Part shown: in pieces, positions 1-11,305 of the stretch | How positions within the stretch are numbered: the stretch's first letter is position 1 | How the letters are laid out: each line of letters starts with the position of its first letter | NCBI GenBank assembly: GCA_963920765.1 | Contig: OY987245.1 | Coordinates: 17,810,727 to 17,874,726, forward strand | Direction: 5' to 3' | Length of the DNA stretch: 64,000 nt | Origin: Ulota crispa | Lineage: Eukaryota; Streptophyta; Bryopsida; Orthotrichales; Orthotrichaceae | Program-made: the position numbers and the translations under genes | The notes under the pieces: generated by a model | What the model saw: the letters and a program-made list of their open reading frames with translations, nothing else | Database searches by the model: none | Told to the model about the DNA's origin: nothing

Positions 1-431
1 ACTCTAGCTACGCAGCACAAGCGTGTGCCATGCGTCATGATAGAATCTGATGTCAGAAACGTGAAGGTTTTGGCCTCCGACTTCCAGAAGCGCTTCCAAT
101 GCTCCTGTCTGATGACTCTGGTGGTAACTGGTAAGCGTCGGCGAACTCCGGGAACTCTGCGGTGACGTGAGTGAGCCTTTGGCACGAGCGAGGATGCCTC
201 TATTACCCTCTCTGCCCTTCAGATGTCAAAGCCACAAGGATCGTGACTCGTGAGCTCATTCAACTAATTTTCTCACTTGAATACACATATGGTCCGTGGC
301 ATTCAGCTCTTGCACGTCTCTAGTATAGCAAGACAGGTAGACAAGCTGCAAACAAACGCAGTCTGTGACATTGACCTCTTAGACGTCGACGTTGAAGTGA
401 CTGCTGCTGCTGAATTGAGAAAGTGACTACG
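1..431 (+). promoter_or_regulatory. Upstream region / 5' UTR of the alpha-dioxygenase gene
   Basis: This is the only sequence before the alpha-dioxygenase start codon. GC is moderate, higher than in most of the window. I see no convincing TATA box at a fixed distance from the ATG, so the promoter and transcription start cannot be placed. No coding similarity was recognised. The call rests only on position. Confidence 0.3.
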
Positions 432-527
432 ATGGGGCTGTTCGAGAAGGTGACGTCATGTTTGGTGCTTCGAGATCTTCGACCCGCGTATTCCAAGATG
501 AGCTTCATTCACAAGCTTATGTTCCTC
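432..527 (+). CDS. DOX: alpha-DOX exon 1
   Basis: Encodes residues 1-32, starting MGLFEKVTSC, and ends in phase 0 at a strong GTAAGT donor. The segment YSKMSFIHKLMFL aligns with the N-terminal helix region of plant alpha-DOX. Confidence 0.9.
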
Positions 528-3500
528 GTAAGTCCACCTTTACGTTATCATGGTCCTTGATCCAATGCTCCTAGATCGATAAGCTATCATTTAATCCAAC
601 ACAGAACCTACAAAGGATTAGCAATGTAATTTTGTTGCAGATCGATGTAGTGATCGAGAGGTTTGGTGATCCTCGTGTGACGGTTCAATATTCCAGGTGG
701 TGCACCTGTCCGACCGGTATTGGAAATGGTACAACGCCCCAGTGGTGTTGGGGTTGGTGTATCTGGAGCTCCGGCGAACTCTTCACCAAAAGTACAATCT
801 CATCGCCATCGGAACTGCCGAGCAGAACCAGGATCCCCAAGTTGGAGCTGAGCCTGTGAATGATGAGCTGAATGGCGGAGAGTCTCTTCTGTCGCACAAT
901 AACCACCCGGGTCACGGCTTCTTCGGGCGAAACGCGGAACCTCAATTGCAGGAGAGCCAGGTGCGCGCCGCTCGCTTGCTACAGGACTTCTTTAATTAAC
1001 ACCCTCACCTGGAGTAGGTGCAGTCTGTGCTAGCTTTTGAGCTTGGCCAGCTTTACTTCGCATGAGGAAGTTGAATAAGAGTATCTTTTAAAACCCTCTC
1101 AAGATTATTGTGTATGTTTTAGTAATCACAAGTGGCTGGAGCCTTGTTGTGGAAAATAGGAAATGCTGAGCTGAGCACCTGTGAAGGATGTACCTTTCTA
1201 GAACAAGACTTATAGTCCCGATTTGAGTTATCTAGTACGATCGAAAAGAGGACACAGTCAGACTACTATCTAGCCAGGGTGATTGAATGGTGAAGTGGAA
1301 AAAAAGCACCTTGCAATAGTGTCAAAATTGAAACCACCTAGAGGAGATTAACTGTGACTTCTAATGAGCACTTCGCATGTCCCGGAAACTAGCTAAACCA
1401 GAGTAGATCTGATGAGTGGGATGGGGAGGAGTCAGACAGTCTGTACCAATCAGGCTGTTGGATCACGCAGGGTAGCTGCCTAGCTAGCAAGTTAGAGCCT
1501 ATTGCAAGCAAGAAAATTCCCCTAACCTAATGCAAGGAGCAATTTCGAGCGATACTTGGAGCCACATTGGAAGATGGAATTTCGCAACGTCGGAAGGTCG
1601 TTAGTCGTAAGAACTATGAGGTTATAACGTTAACGATGGTGTTCTAGACCGCCATTAGAATGTCACTTCAAAGAATGGGTTTTATAGTACTACTAGTTTA
1701 GGTACCCGTTGCATCAGCGGTGGTCATCAGCTAAAAGGATTTAGTGTTTATTTTCCTGTGTTGATCCTTAGCTAAATGGAATTAGGGTAAATCATCTTAA
1801 GGATGTATCTCTTTCCTTTGTTGGTCTCTTGTTAAAAAGGCTTAGTGTAAACCATTTTGTACACACGATTGTACTCCTCTCTCTCTTGTTGATCTTTTGT
1901 TAAAAGTATAAACAACACCATATTTGTTAAATTGGGAAAAGCAGTGCATTTTGGGACTTTGGAAGGTTTTAGGTGATCACCTGAAGGCTAACCGAGCTCA
2001 CAGCATTTTTTTGGTACACGTGCCTGTACCTAAGAGAAGGAAGTTGCGAGGGAAAATATCTTAGTGGCTCAAACTAAATCTGGTACTTTTGGATTTAGTG
2101 TAAGGTAGCTTTTTGGGTTTAAGGTGAAGTACAAAATGGTACCTCCGTTTTTCCCAATTTAACGAATATGGTGTTAAACATGCCATTGGAAGTTGTACCA
2201 CAACACTTTCTCAACCAATTAGAATGAGCAGCTAAAGACTATTTTATATATATATATATATAAGAACCAAGTCGTTCTAAACCTTCTGTTCTCACTTGTG
2301 AGATAACGTTGCTTTTGAATTGCAGCTACTGGACCCACCCCCCTCGGAGGTTGCCGCCAAGCTGCTGAACCGGACGACGTTGCAAGATTATGGCCAACAG
2401 TTCAACATGGTTGCGGCGTCATGGATCAACTTCATGATCCACGACTGGATCGACCACCAGGAAAATCTAGACGAGGTACGCATTCATTGATCAGCCGTAC
2501 CTGGAGACTGTCTGAGTACTTTATGATGCTTTGCAATACTTGAATCTTTCAATCCTGACACTCCAATCTTTTTCTGATGCGCTGCTGCCAGACGGTGAAG
2601 ATCACAGCTCCGTCGTCTGTTGCAGCCCAGTGTCCACTGAAGAGCTTCAAATTCTACGCCACGAAGGAGTTTCCTCTTGGCAACAATGTGGTTGGCCACC
2701 TCAACATTCGAACGCCGCGCTGGTATGAACAGCAAGCAATCTACGCTATAGGGTCGGGGAATGCTAAATAGTGAGCGGGGATCCATGAGCTATGAGCCAT
2801 TAGTTTAGATTTTGTAGTTTTTTTTTAAACCCTTCCCACATTTTCAATTTTTCATCAAATTTAAAAGTGATACATATTTGAAAAGCCATTTAAGGGGATA
2901 AAATGTTTTAGAATTTGAAAAGTAGATTAAATTCTTATTTTCATGCTTTCAATCCATGCCGAATGTGATTTTGCACAAATGAATATGCCATATTTATTAA
3001 CTTTTATCAACAACATCATCATCTTTGTGACTTGTAACCCCCTTTTAGAACTTGAAATTTTCTCAACTCAAGCAAGCTTATTTTACATTGAGAATAGATT
3101 GAGAATATACTAGTGGTAAATTGTTGACAAACCTGTAGTGATTTTTAAAAGCATTGAAATCATAACTGGGTTTATTTTTCAAATGTTTTCTTTTCTAACA
3201 TTTTTCCAAAATAGATTTACATTAAAACTTAACAAAACTTGCTCCTTTCTTGAAGCTTTTCAAATATGTATTAATTAGTTTTAGATTGGGTAAAGTATTG
3301 AATACATGAGATTCTTTTTTTAAAAGTACGTCTATGACTTCTCATCTAAGACTCTATTGTATTTCAGTGCATCCTAAACATTCATCTCTTGTGAAAAACT
3401 TGTTATTTTTAAAGTTTTTCATTGATTTTGAGCTCAAAATATGTTCCCACTCACAAAATCTTAAGGTAGGAGGCTAGAACTCCATTAGGGCACTAAAACC

Positions 3501-6500
3501 GCTCACCTCCCCAAATGAATTCTGTTGGTACATGTCCTTATTCACAATCTCTCAAAAATGTATAGTGGACGTATGTTTGAGGAGGTGGGCAGTTTTAGAG
3601 CCCTATGACCTTTCCACTTCAAAATTTCATATCTAATTCCAAATTGCTTTAAAAAAATAGAAAATAACTTGAATTAGATACCAATTCCTCTTGTATTTCC
3701 AAGAAAATTTTTCAAGAAGTTTCACCTCCCAAAATTCAGTTTCAGCCCTTAGATGGTCGGTTTATGAGCTGGTCGGTTTATGAGCCTCTTACCTTAACTC
3801 ACTGCTCACAAGTTCACCCTTTTACGCTCACAAAATAGCGTTGTCCCTATAGGGTCGGGTCGGCCATGGCGTGGAGTTGCAAATGCTCTTTCTCGGGAGA
3901 CAAAGCGATGTGGTAGGATTTTAGGGTAAGAGAGTCGTGATTTGTGATGTGGTGCTTGGGGTGGGGTTTGGGCAAGCAGGGATGCGAGTGTGATCTACGG
4001 AAGCAACGCGGATGTGCAGCAGAGAGTGCGATCATTCCAGGATGGCAAACTCAAAATCGGACGGGATGGCTGGCTGGTGTACGACGACGACAGAGTCCCC
4101 ATCAGTGGCGACGTTCGCAATCTGTGGGCGGGGGTGGCCGCGCTTCAGTCTCTCTTCATTGCCGAGCACAACGCCGTCTGCGATGCCCTCAAGGTCAGTT
4201 GTGCACCCTAAACCTCACAAATGCATGCCACTAGTTTAAGTTTGATGCAATCTTCACAAGTGCGAGCAGGTGCTCAGAACTATGGTTGTCACATTGGATC
4301 GCCTATCCGTCTGCTTGCCCATATGTTCAAAGTGCCTGATTGTGAGAGGTGCTCAGAACTATGATTGTCACATTGGATCGCATGTCCATTTGTTTGCCCG
4401 TATGTTCAAAGTGCTCGGTTGTGAGAGGTGCTCAAACCTATGGTTGTCACATTGGATTGTCTATCCGTTTGTTTGCTTGTATGTTTGAAGTGCCTGATTG
4501 AGCTCATGGTTTGTCCAATGTAGTCAACTTATAGTTGAATTTATAAAATGATAAAAAATGGTTAAAAAAACTTACTTTGTGCAGGTTGGTGACACTCATT
4601 ATTGTCAACATGAAGTTAAAATGTGAATTTAAAATCATATCAAGCACTAAAACTGAAAAACAATAATTTAATTCTTCCTATTTTAGGTCAAAAGTCCCAA
4701 AAGTGCCCTAAAAAATCACAAAAGTCTGGACACGTTTGTCCGTTCTGTCTGTTTTGTGTGTCCGCATGTGCTTTTTATACAATAGCTAAATCTTGCCTGA
4801 GGTAACAACCATGCTCAGAACGACATAGTTCTTACATCGGTGCAGAATCCATCAAACCTGCGTATCTATATCGCTCTAACATGACACATCAACGTTATTC
4901 GTGTTGTTGTAATGTGATAAAAAACGAATCTTACAACAATAACGAAATGCCGTTTGAAGTGTCATTCTCAAGTTGCTCTCCCCAATCGTGATAGTAGGTT
5001 TCAGATTTTGTGAGACAAGGGGGTTTTCATGTATCCAGTCTGGTGGTGTACCGGATCAAAGTTGCATTCTATGTGATGATATTCCACCAGATAACAAAGT
5101 TTGAAATGCGGGGGTTGGGGGGCCTGATTACCAAGATTTTGGTGGTGTAGCAGAATAACTTGTCAGCATGATCACTCCTCTTGAGTAACTTCCACAAGAA
5201 AGCTTTCAATTCTAAACGGGATGTCCACGTGGCAATTTAAGAATGGACTCTAAATGTTCAGTGTCAAACTTGTTTCTCATCTTGCCACTTGAGCCAGACA
5301 CTGTATAGATTTGATTGAAATCAGCTTCACCTTGCTTGAGCTTGCATCGATTAGACATCTTGATAATCACTCAATGTGAAGGTTATAGCCATACGGTGTC
5401 TTCAAAGTTTCTCTCTTAATCATTGTCCTGAATGGTCTCGCTTGCTTTTGAGTTTAAGGTCAATGTACCTACTATCACCCAATACTCAATTCCACACTCA
5501 TGTACGCCACATGTAGCTGCATTCTAAAACACTCGTGTATTCTGCAGTACACGAGGGCGGAATTGCTAAATGGATAGTAATTGTGTGTATCTTATCTCAT
5601 TTTCGTTTATTCTCTGTTCGACAAGGTTTTATAGTATATTCCCCAGTGGAATCAGTATGGGAATCTGTTGGCAGCCTCAGATTTCCTTACAAGTCTCAAC
5701 ATTTGCCACCTGTTAAAATCACTTTTAAGTAGATAATCTGAACACACGTCTTGTATTGATTATTTTGAAGATCGGTGGGAAAGTGAGACTCACATAGGGA
5801 ATTGTACATGAGACCTTTGTATTTGACTCCACTCCTCAAGGTCTAGAATCCAAGAATAAAGAAATGGTGGTTGATTGATAGATTCTGCTTAGCTAATCCT
5901 GAATGACCACTTTCATTTGCAGAAAGCTCATCCCAGCTTCAACGACGAGGAGCTGTTTCAACGTGCAAGGCTGGTGACGGCGGCTGTGTTGGCCAAAATT
6001 CATACCATTGATTGGACGACACAGCTCCTCAAGAACAATGTCCTGCTGGCAGCAATGCGAGTCAACTGGTATGCATATCTCTCCTGCTAGTAGCTCTGAA
6101 AATAGCCCTGCAGACTGGTGAAACTAATTAAAGTTCACTCTCCCGAATTCGTCTCAAAAAACTCAGTTGTAATGTTATGCAGAATAGTCTCTATTACAGT
6201 CTCTCCCAATCGTAACTTCGTTAGAACACGTCCGGAGTAGCTGGATCCTCTACTAGTGATATTAGAGCCATGGCTGTCACATGGGTCAAATTGTCCGTCT
6301 GCTTTAGCCATGGTTGTCACATTGGTCAAATTATTTGTCTGCTTGTTCATCCACCTCATATGTTCAATTGAGCTCTCGTCTATCCAATGCAATCAACTCA
6401 GAGTTAATTTCAGAGAATGGTAAAAAAAGCTTACTTTATACATGTTGATACACACATGGTTGCTAATATGAAATCAAGATGCAGATTCAAAGATAAGAAA

Positions 6501-9500
6501 ACGGTAATTTGATTCTTCATTTTTAAAGTCAGAAACCCTAAAACAGGACTTTGGAGAGACACATTTGCCTGTCTTGTCTGTTGGCTAAATCTTGCTTGAA
6601 GTACCAACCATGATTAGAGCAGAGCTTTGTCATTATCATAGTGACGTTTTGCTGTGAATTGACTTCATGAAATATCTACAGGTATGGGTTGTTGGGAAAG
6701 CGGTTCAAAGATACATTCGGAACAACCCCAATCTCGCTCCTGAGTGGGTTGGTTGGAATGAAGAAACCGGTGGATCACGGAGTGCCGTACTCGCTCACGG
6801 AGGAGTTCACATCCGTGTACCGAATGCATCCGTTGCTGCCTGACAAGATCGACATCAGGAACATCAAGTCGACCGCGGGGACGCAACATCAACCACCGAA
6901 GGTCGAAGAGTGCGTACCACTAGACCTGAGTTTTTTTGGTTTTCTGACCAATGGCTGTGTGGCATTCTTTGAAAATGGTTTGTAGCTTGCTGGCTCCATC
7001 CCTATTTCTGGTTGGAGTTGAAGGTGGCCCCTATGCATGGATTTTTGTAGCATCATGGCTGTTAATAATGAATTAAGGAGAAGCTCACACAATCAACTTT
7101 TTTGACAATTCTTTTGGATTTGTCTTATCATAAATGATGGCATCAAATCTTAGTTTGATAAGAATTTTATGAAAGCCTGGGCTGTAATGCAATTTTCATT
7201 ATTGCAATCTAGCATTTTTTGAAAATTTTCCCCCTTTTTTTTCTATAGGTTTGGAGTTCACTTTTTATTTTGTTTTAGGCAATTGGGCCTTAAACTGCCC
7301 AAAAAAAAACCCTGCACTAGACTAGTCCGATCCAGCACAAAATTCTCCCAGCTTGGTAGATTCTTTAGCACTAAACTCTGTCAACGCCCTGAGAATCATG
7401 CATCTCATACTTGCAGGATCCCGATGCCAGGACTGCTCGGATATGCCGGCAACGAGAAGGCGTTGCAATTGGGGTTGAAGACGGTGCTCACCTCTTTGGG
7501 TCACCAATCGGCAGGAGCGCTGACGCTGTTCAATTACCCCACGTGGATGCGGCACTTGAAGCCCCAGAATGAAGACGGTACTGACAGAGACGAGCTCGTC
7601 GACATGGCCAGCCTTGAAGGTGAGATATTTCCACTCCAACAATGTTCATTACCAGTTACATTCACACACTGTAGCAAAATTATGAACCCGCTTTACATGC
7701 CCCTTTCAAAGGACCCCACAATAAAAGTTTTGAATTGTACTTTGAGATATGAAAAAATACTTTACAACCTACTTTTCTCAATCCAAAGCTTTGAGTGCAA
7801 TGATGGATCAATCCAAAGCTTCGAGTGCAATGATGGCTAAAAGCCTTGAACACCATATTAGAACACCATATTAGGTAAATTGAGAAAAACAGAGGAACCA
7901 TTTTGTATTCCACCTTAATGTTACATACAAGAAATGTAGGCATAGCTATAGCTCAAAGTTGTAATTATTTGAAATTCTTGGAGGCAATCATCGAAACTTC
8001 ACTATTGCACAAGAAAGTGCACGCTCGTTTTTTTGTAATATACTACTAAATTGTACATAATGATAGAAATAGTGAAAGTCCTAAAATGTACTGTTTTTCC
8101 CAATTTACCTAATATGTCACTGAGTGCAGTTTTGAGTAAAAACAGAGTGTACAGTTGAACGTCAAGTCTATGTATTACTTCATACATGTTTGAGCTACTG
8201 CCACTTGAGCGTCACACTTGTGGCGCTCTGAAACTTTGCCGTGTTTGCAAACAAGACCCTCTTTGGTTTTTGTAAGCTTCTGAAACGTCCACCCAAAAGG
8301 TTTGACACGGACTTTGAAAAAGCGCCAGCTTAACTGATGTGAGGATCAATTGGCGTGCTTGCAGTATACCGGGATCGAGAGCGCTCCGTGGCTCGCTACA
8401 ACCAGTTGCGGAGGAGTTTGATTATGCCCACGATTAGTAAGTGGGAGGATCTGACGGTCGACAAGGAGACGCTGGCCATCCTGTATGAGATGTACGGCCA
8501 CGATGTGGAGCGTCTTGACTTAATGGTGGGGCTGTTTTTGGAGAAGAAAATCCCCGGGTTTGCCATCAGCGAGACCGCTTTTATCATCTTTCTCCTCATG
8601 GCATCCAGGTGCTGCTCATCACTCCCCATCAAAGCTAACAATTTGTAGTCAATTTTGTTGAATTGGCGGTATTCTAGCGTTAAAGGATGTGACATAATAT
8701 AATCTTCACAACGTGCTAATCTCAGTCCACAAACTAGGACGGGTATAGATTTTGGGTTTGGGCTGCGTGACCTAAAGTTCTAAACATTGCCATAATCATG
8801 GCATACCACCATTTTAACTAAATTGGTTTTAGACGTTCTAAAAACACCCCAATGTTCTTTGCATGAAATTTATAAGTTGCTCATCGACTGGTCACAACAT
8901 AAGTCAAATCTTTCCTCTAGCATCCTAGAGTTTGACTCTCAATTATGAAAACTGCCTTCTTTTTGCAATCCTAAAATCTCATCTCTCTATCACGACTCAA
9001 ATTTTGGCGTTTTGATTAGAAAAAATCCTCAGTTTCTCACTAGGGTGCCTCACCTTCACCACCTCTCCTCTTCACATGTCGGGGAATCTCGTTGGGATAC
9101 GAGATGAGAAAAGGGATCTTTCCCATTCCCAACATTAAATGTTGGGGTGCAATTTAAAGCTATGGGGTATTTGGACGTTGTTTCAACGTCCTGGTTAGTT
9201 CAAACAACATGTGCATGTTGTTTTCTAACCTTGCTTCAATCGGTAGTTTGCACCAGAGGTTTATAAAAGAGCAATCAATAAGAAGAGTGATCATGGCCTT
9301 GAGAGTGATGAATGCGCGCTCCCTCATTCTTCCATTCCTTGATTGTATGAACATACTTTCTTAGGCTTAGAGTCCTACATATTTGTGGACTTTTTTAACA
9401 TAACCTCTACAATAACATACAAAAATATCATACACTCTGGACAATACACATTCAAGTATTCAACAATGTCATTAGTTTTTTTAGTTTTTTCAAAACCTCG

Positions 9501-9916
9501 AGGTTGTCAGATTTAAGAAGTCCAGATGTATGGAGGGACGATTTGCAAGGGAGCCAGGGGTGAACTTTTGAGTTCAACAAACTCATTGAATATCAATCCG
9601 ATTCTGTGTAACTATAACTGTTGCAGCATTTGAGCCAGCTTAAATTTGAGGTTTGTGAGTGTGCAGGCGGTTAGAGTCCGATCCGCTCTTCACCAGCCAA
9701 TTCAATGAGGCTAATTACACCAAGGAGGGGTTGAAGTGGGTGAACACCACTGAGGGCCTCAAGGATGTCATGCGCCGCCATCACCCAGAGTTGGTGGGCG
9801 ACTGGATGACCGCCACTTCGGCATTCTCTGTTTGGAATCAAGCCCCCGAGGTCAAACGCACGCTGCCGCTCTACTTGCGCTGGGGCGCACATTCACCTGC
9901 AACAGCAGCCAGCTGA
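432..9916 (+). CDS. DOX: Fatty-acid alpha-dioxygenase (plant alpha-DOX), 10 exons, 641 aa
   Basis: Heme enzyme that adds O2 to the alpha carbon of fatty acids, giving 2(R)-hydroperoxides at the head of an oxylipin pathway. Exons: 432-527, 697-960, 2326-2475, 2592-2722, 3980-4193, 5923-6068, 6682-6909, 7417-7619, 8365-8608, 9667-9916. All introns are GT-AG, all phases match, and the sum is 1926 nt (641 aa plus stop), close to the roughly 640 aa usual for the family. Visible motifs: FMIHDWIDH (distal heme His159, with Asp160 at the calcium site), TPRWDAS (residues 211-217, calcium loop), AEHNAVCD, IHTIDWT, SVYRMHPLLPD (catalytic Tyr380, proximal heme His383), GHQSAGAL, RDRERSVARYN and AISETAF. 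These match plant alpha-DOX throughout and parallel cyclooxygenase chemistry. The first ATG of the open frame is used and fits the family N-terminus. There is no signal peptide. Exons are GC-rich compared with the introns and with the channel gene. The catalytic set is intact, so the gene looks functional. Confidence 0.95.
697..960 (+). CDS. DOX: alpha-DOX exon 2
   Basis: Encodes residues 33-120, phase 0 at both ends. Recognisable blocks are VVLGLVYLELRRTLHQKYNL and GHGFFGRNAEP. The acceptor is TTCCAG and the donor is GTGCGC. The frame stays open for 13 more codons, but joining at 960 reproduces the family spacing exactly before the KLL block. Confidence 0.9.
1914..2175. mobile_element. MITE family A, copy 1 (alpha-DOX intron 2)
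   Basis: About 260 bp with long terminal inverted repeats, AACACCATATTTGTTAAATT at the left and its complement at the right. Two further copies lie at 41293-41544 and 7863-8117. No coding capacity. It sits wholly inside intron 2. Confidence 0.8.
2326..2475 (+). CDS. DOX: alpha-DOX exon 3 (distal heme His)
   Basis: Encodes residues 121-170, phase 0 at both ends. Contains QQFNMVAASWINFMIHDWID with His159, the expected distal heme ligand, and Asp160. Acceptor TTGCAG, donor GTACGC. Confidence 0.92.
2592..2722 (+). CDS. DOX: alpha-DOX exon 4
   Basis: Encodes residues 171-213 plus two bases of Trp214. Contains AQCPLKSFKFYATKEFPLG and the start of the calcium-loop motif. Residue 213, usually Trp, is Arg here. 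Confidence 0.9.
3475..3793. mobile_element. MITE family D copy flanked by TTAA (alpha-DOX intron 4)
   Basis: Left end GGTAGGAGGCT, right end AGCCTCTTACC, with TTAA directly outside both ends. A second copy lies at 39589-39913, and a copy with related ends at 15762-16144. No coding capacity. Confidence 0.75.
3980..4193 (+). CDS. DOX: alpha-DOX exon 5
   Basis: Encodes residues 214-285. Contains DASVIYGSN, DGKLKIGRDG, SGDVRNLWAGVAALQ and LFIAEHNAVCDALK, all strong alpha-DOX blocks. Acceptor AAGCAG, donor GTCAGT, ends in phase 0. Confidence 0.92.
4265..4506. repeat. 79-bp tandem repeat, 3 copies (alpha-DOX intron 5)
   Basis: Units begin at 4270, 4349 and 4428 with GTGCTCAGAACTATGGTTGT or close variants, giving an exact 79-bp period. 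A related shorter piece lies in intron 6 near 6260-6350. The tandem block is the left part of a longer dispersed repeat. Confidence 0.8.
4265..4820. repeat. Dispersed intronic repeat, copy 1 (intron 5)
   Basis: This stretch and 6260-6625 share an ordered series of blocks: GGTTGTCACATTGG, the TCCAATG(C/T)A(A/G)TCAACT region, AATTTGATTCTT-like sequence, GTCTGTT and GCTAAATCTTGC. They are two copies of one diverged element in neighbouring introns of the same gene. Its class is unknown. Confidence 0.6.
5923..6068 (+). CDS. DOX: alpha-DOX exon 6
   Basis: Encodes residues 286-333 plus two bases of Trp334. Contains FNDEELFQRARLVTAAV and AKIHTIDWTTQLL. Acceptor TTTGCAG, donor GTATGC. Confidence 0.92.
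6260..6625. repeat. Dispersed intronic repeat, copy 2 (intron 6)
   Basis: Shares the same ordered blocks as 4265-4820, with fewer copies of the 79-bp internal unit. It lies inside alpha-DOX intron 6, just before the exon carrying the catalytic Tyr and His. Confidence 0.6.
6682..6909 (+). CDS. DOX: alpha-DOX exon 7 (catalytic Tyr and proximal His)
   Basis: Encodes residues 334 to about 410. Contains YGLLGKRFKDTFG, VGMKKPVDHGVPYSLTEEF and SVYRMHPLLPD. Tyr380 is the expected radical-forming residue and His383 the proximal heme ligand. Acceptor CTACAG, donor GTGCGT. Confidence 0.93.
7417..7619 (+). CDS. DOX: alpha-DOX exon 8
   Basis: Encodes PMPGLLGYAGNEKALQLGLK, then TSLGHQSAGALTLFNYPTWM and ELVDMASLE. 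Begins after TTGCAG and ends at GTGAGA. The open frame continues past the donor into low-complexity intron sequence, which is excluded. Confidence 0.92.
7863..8117. mobile_element. MITE family A, diverged copy (alpha-DOX intron 8)
   Basis: Ends ACACCATATTAGGTAAATTG and its complement, as in the copies at 1914 and 41293. The interior is diverged and contains other AT-rich sequence. It lies inside intron 8 of the alpha-DOX gene. Confidence 0.6.
8365..8608 (+). CDS. DOX: alpha-DOX exon 9
   Basis: Encodes YRDRERSVARYNQLRRSL, ISKWEDLTVDKE, VERLDLMVGLFLEKKIPGF and AISETAFIIFLLMAS. Acceptor TTGCAG, donor GTGCTG. Phase 2 at the start, completing the Glu/Val codon across the intron. Confidence 0.92.
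9667..9916 (+). CDS. DOX: alpha-DOX exon 10 (C-terminus)
   Basis: Encodes RRLESDPLFTSQFNEANYTK, GLKWVNTTEGLKDVMRRHHP and FSVWNQAP, ending LPLYLRWGAHSPATAAS then TGA at 9914-9916. The tail is a few residues longer than in angiosperm alpha-DOX but otherwise typical. Confidence 0.93.
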
Positions 9917-10993
9917 TCATGAAGCCAAACCTCCAGCACAAGCAGTTCAAAACACCACAATTTGGATACTTCTGTTGAGAATTGCTGAAATGGTTTTCTT
10001 CGCAACTTTGGAGCTCCAACATGAGGTGGCCATACATTAGTGCTACTTATTAAGAAATAAGGAACTTGATGGAACTTTGTAGCCTTTGTTTGCCGAGACT
10101 CTTGGTTCTCAGTAGTGTATATTACTATACAACCACTAGAGAATTTTAGTAGTTTTGCTACATTTGCGCATAGTATAACAAAGGTGGAATTATGACACAG
10201 TTTGAATCGGAAAGAAAGGGGACTAAATTTAGGGATCCAGTTTGCTAAGTACTAAGCTCTCAAGATAATTAACTTAGTTTTTCACTTGTGGTAGTGAAGG
10301 TTTGTAATTGTTGAGACCAAGGTGAACTTATAATATTATGGGTGAATTTGAAGATGCCTTTCAAGGTACATTGACTTATGTGCACGTGTTATTAAAATTT
10401 GAAAGTCACACTGTTTATATTTTACTCAACATGTTTGAAATAGCACAGGCTGGAATGATTTTTGTATTGTGCCCATGGCCACAAAACGTAACATTTTTAC
10501 AATAAGACTAATTCTGTGCTATGATTTACTAATGATTTTGTAGTGAGACTAATTTTATGCTATGACATATTTGAAAACTTGTGTGGGTATGACTAATTTT
10601 GTGCTACTACTTTATCAACGCAATTGGTTGAACCCAAAGGTGAAAGCACATGACTAGTAGCTGCACTAAAATGATTATGGATGAGATGAATCTTTAAAGA
10701 ATTAGGAAGTCCATAAAGAGTTTTAAAAGGCTTGAGATGATGATTGGACAGGATGTCAAGTTCCCTTCAAGCAAGAGGGCAATATTTGACTAAATGGTTA
10801 TTGTTGGCTACCATGATTTTGAAATATATATATATATATTTTATTGTTTTCAATCATATATTCTAGTATATCTTGGAAGTTTGTGAATTTCTTTCAATAC
10901 ATTTCAAAGGTCACATCAAGCCATTTCATGTCCTTTGTAAATATCAATGTATTGTAAGGACTTGAGGAAGTGAGAATTACCCACTTTGTTTTT
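9917..10993. other. alpha-DOX 3' flank; no gene seen
   Basis: Presumably holds the 3' UTR and polyadenylation site of the alpha-DOX gene, although no single AATAAA signal is decisive. A short TA microsatellite lies near 10824-10840. No coding stretch is supported. Confidence 0.5.
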
Positions 10994-11305
10994 AGGGAAA
11001 ATTTCATGGATACCCCTGTAGTTTGCAATAATTTCATAGATACCCCTGTTTTTTCAGTAATTTCATAGATATCCTTGGACCAAAATTTTGAGGTGTTTTT
11101 TTGTTGTGCATGCCAATTTTCTTCTTTCTTTGTGTGCACGGATAACAAGAAAGAAGTAGCAAGTGCACAAAGGGGGAAGGGAAGTGATATGCACAACAAA
11201 AAAACACCTCAAAATTTAGGTCCAAGGTATCTGTGAAATTTCTAAAAAAGCAAGGGTATCTGTGAAATTATTGCAAACTTCAGGGGCATCCATGAAATCT
11301 TCCCT
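10994..11305. mobile_element. MITE family B, copy 1
   Basis: Near-palindromic element of about 312 bp whose ends read AGGGAAAATTTCATGGATAC and the complement. A second copy lies at 29929-30239, with matching internal arms around a TTGTTGTGCATG core. No coding capacity. Confidence 0.8.
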
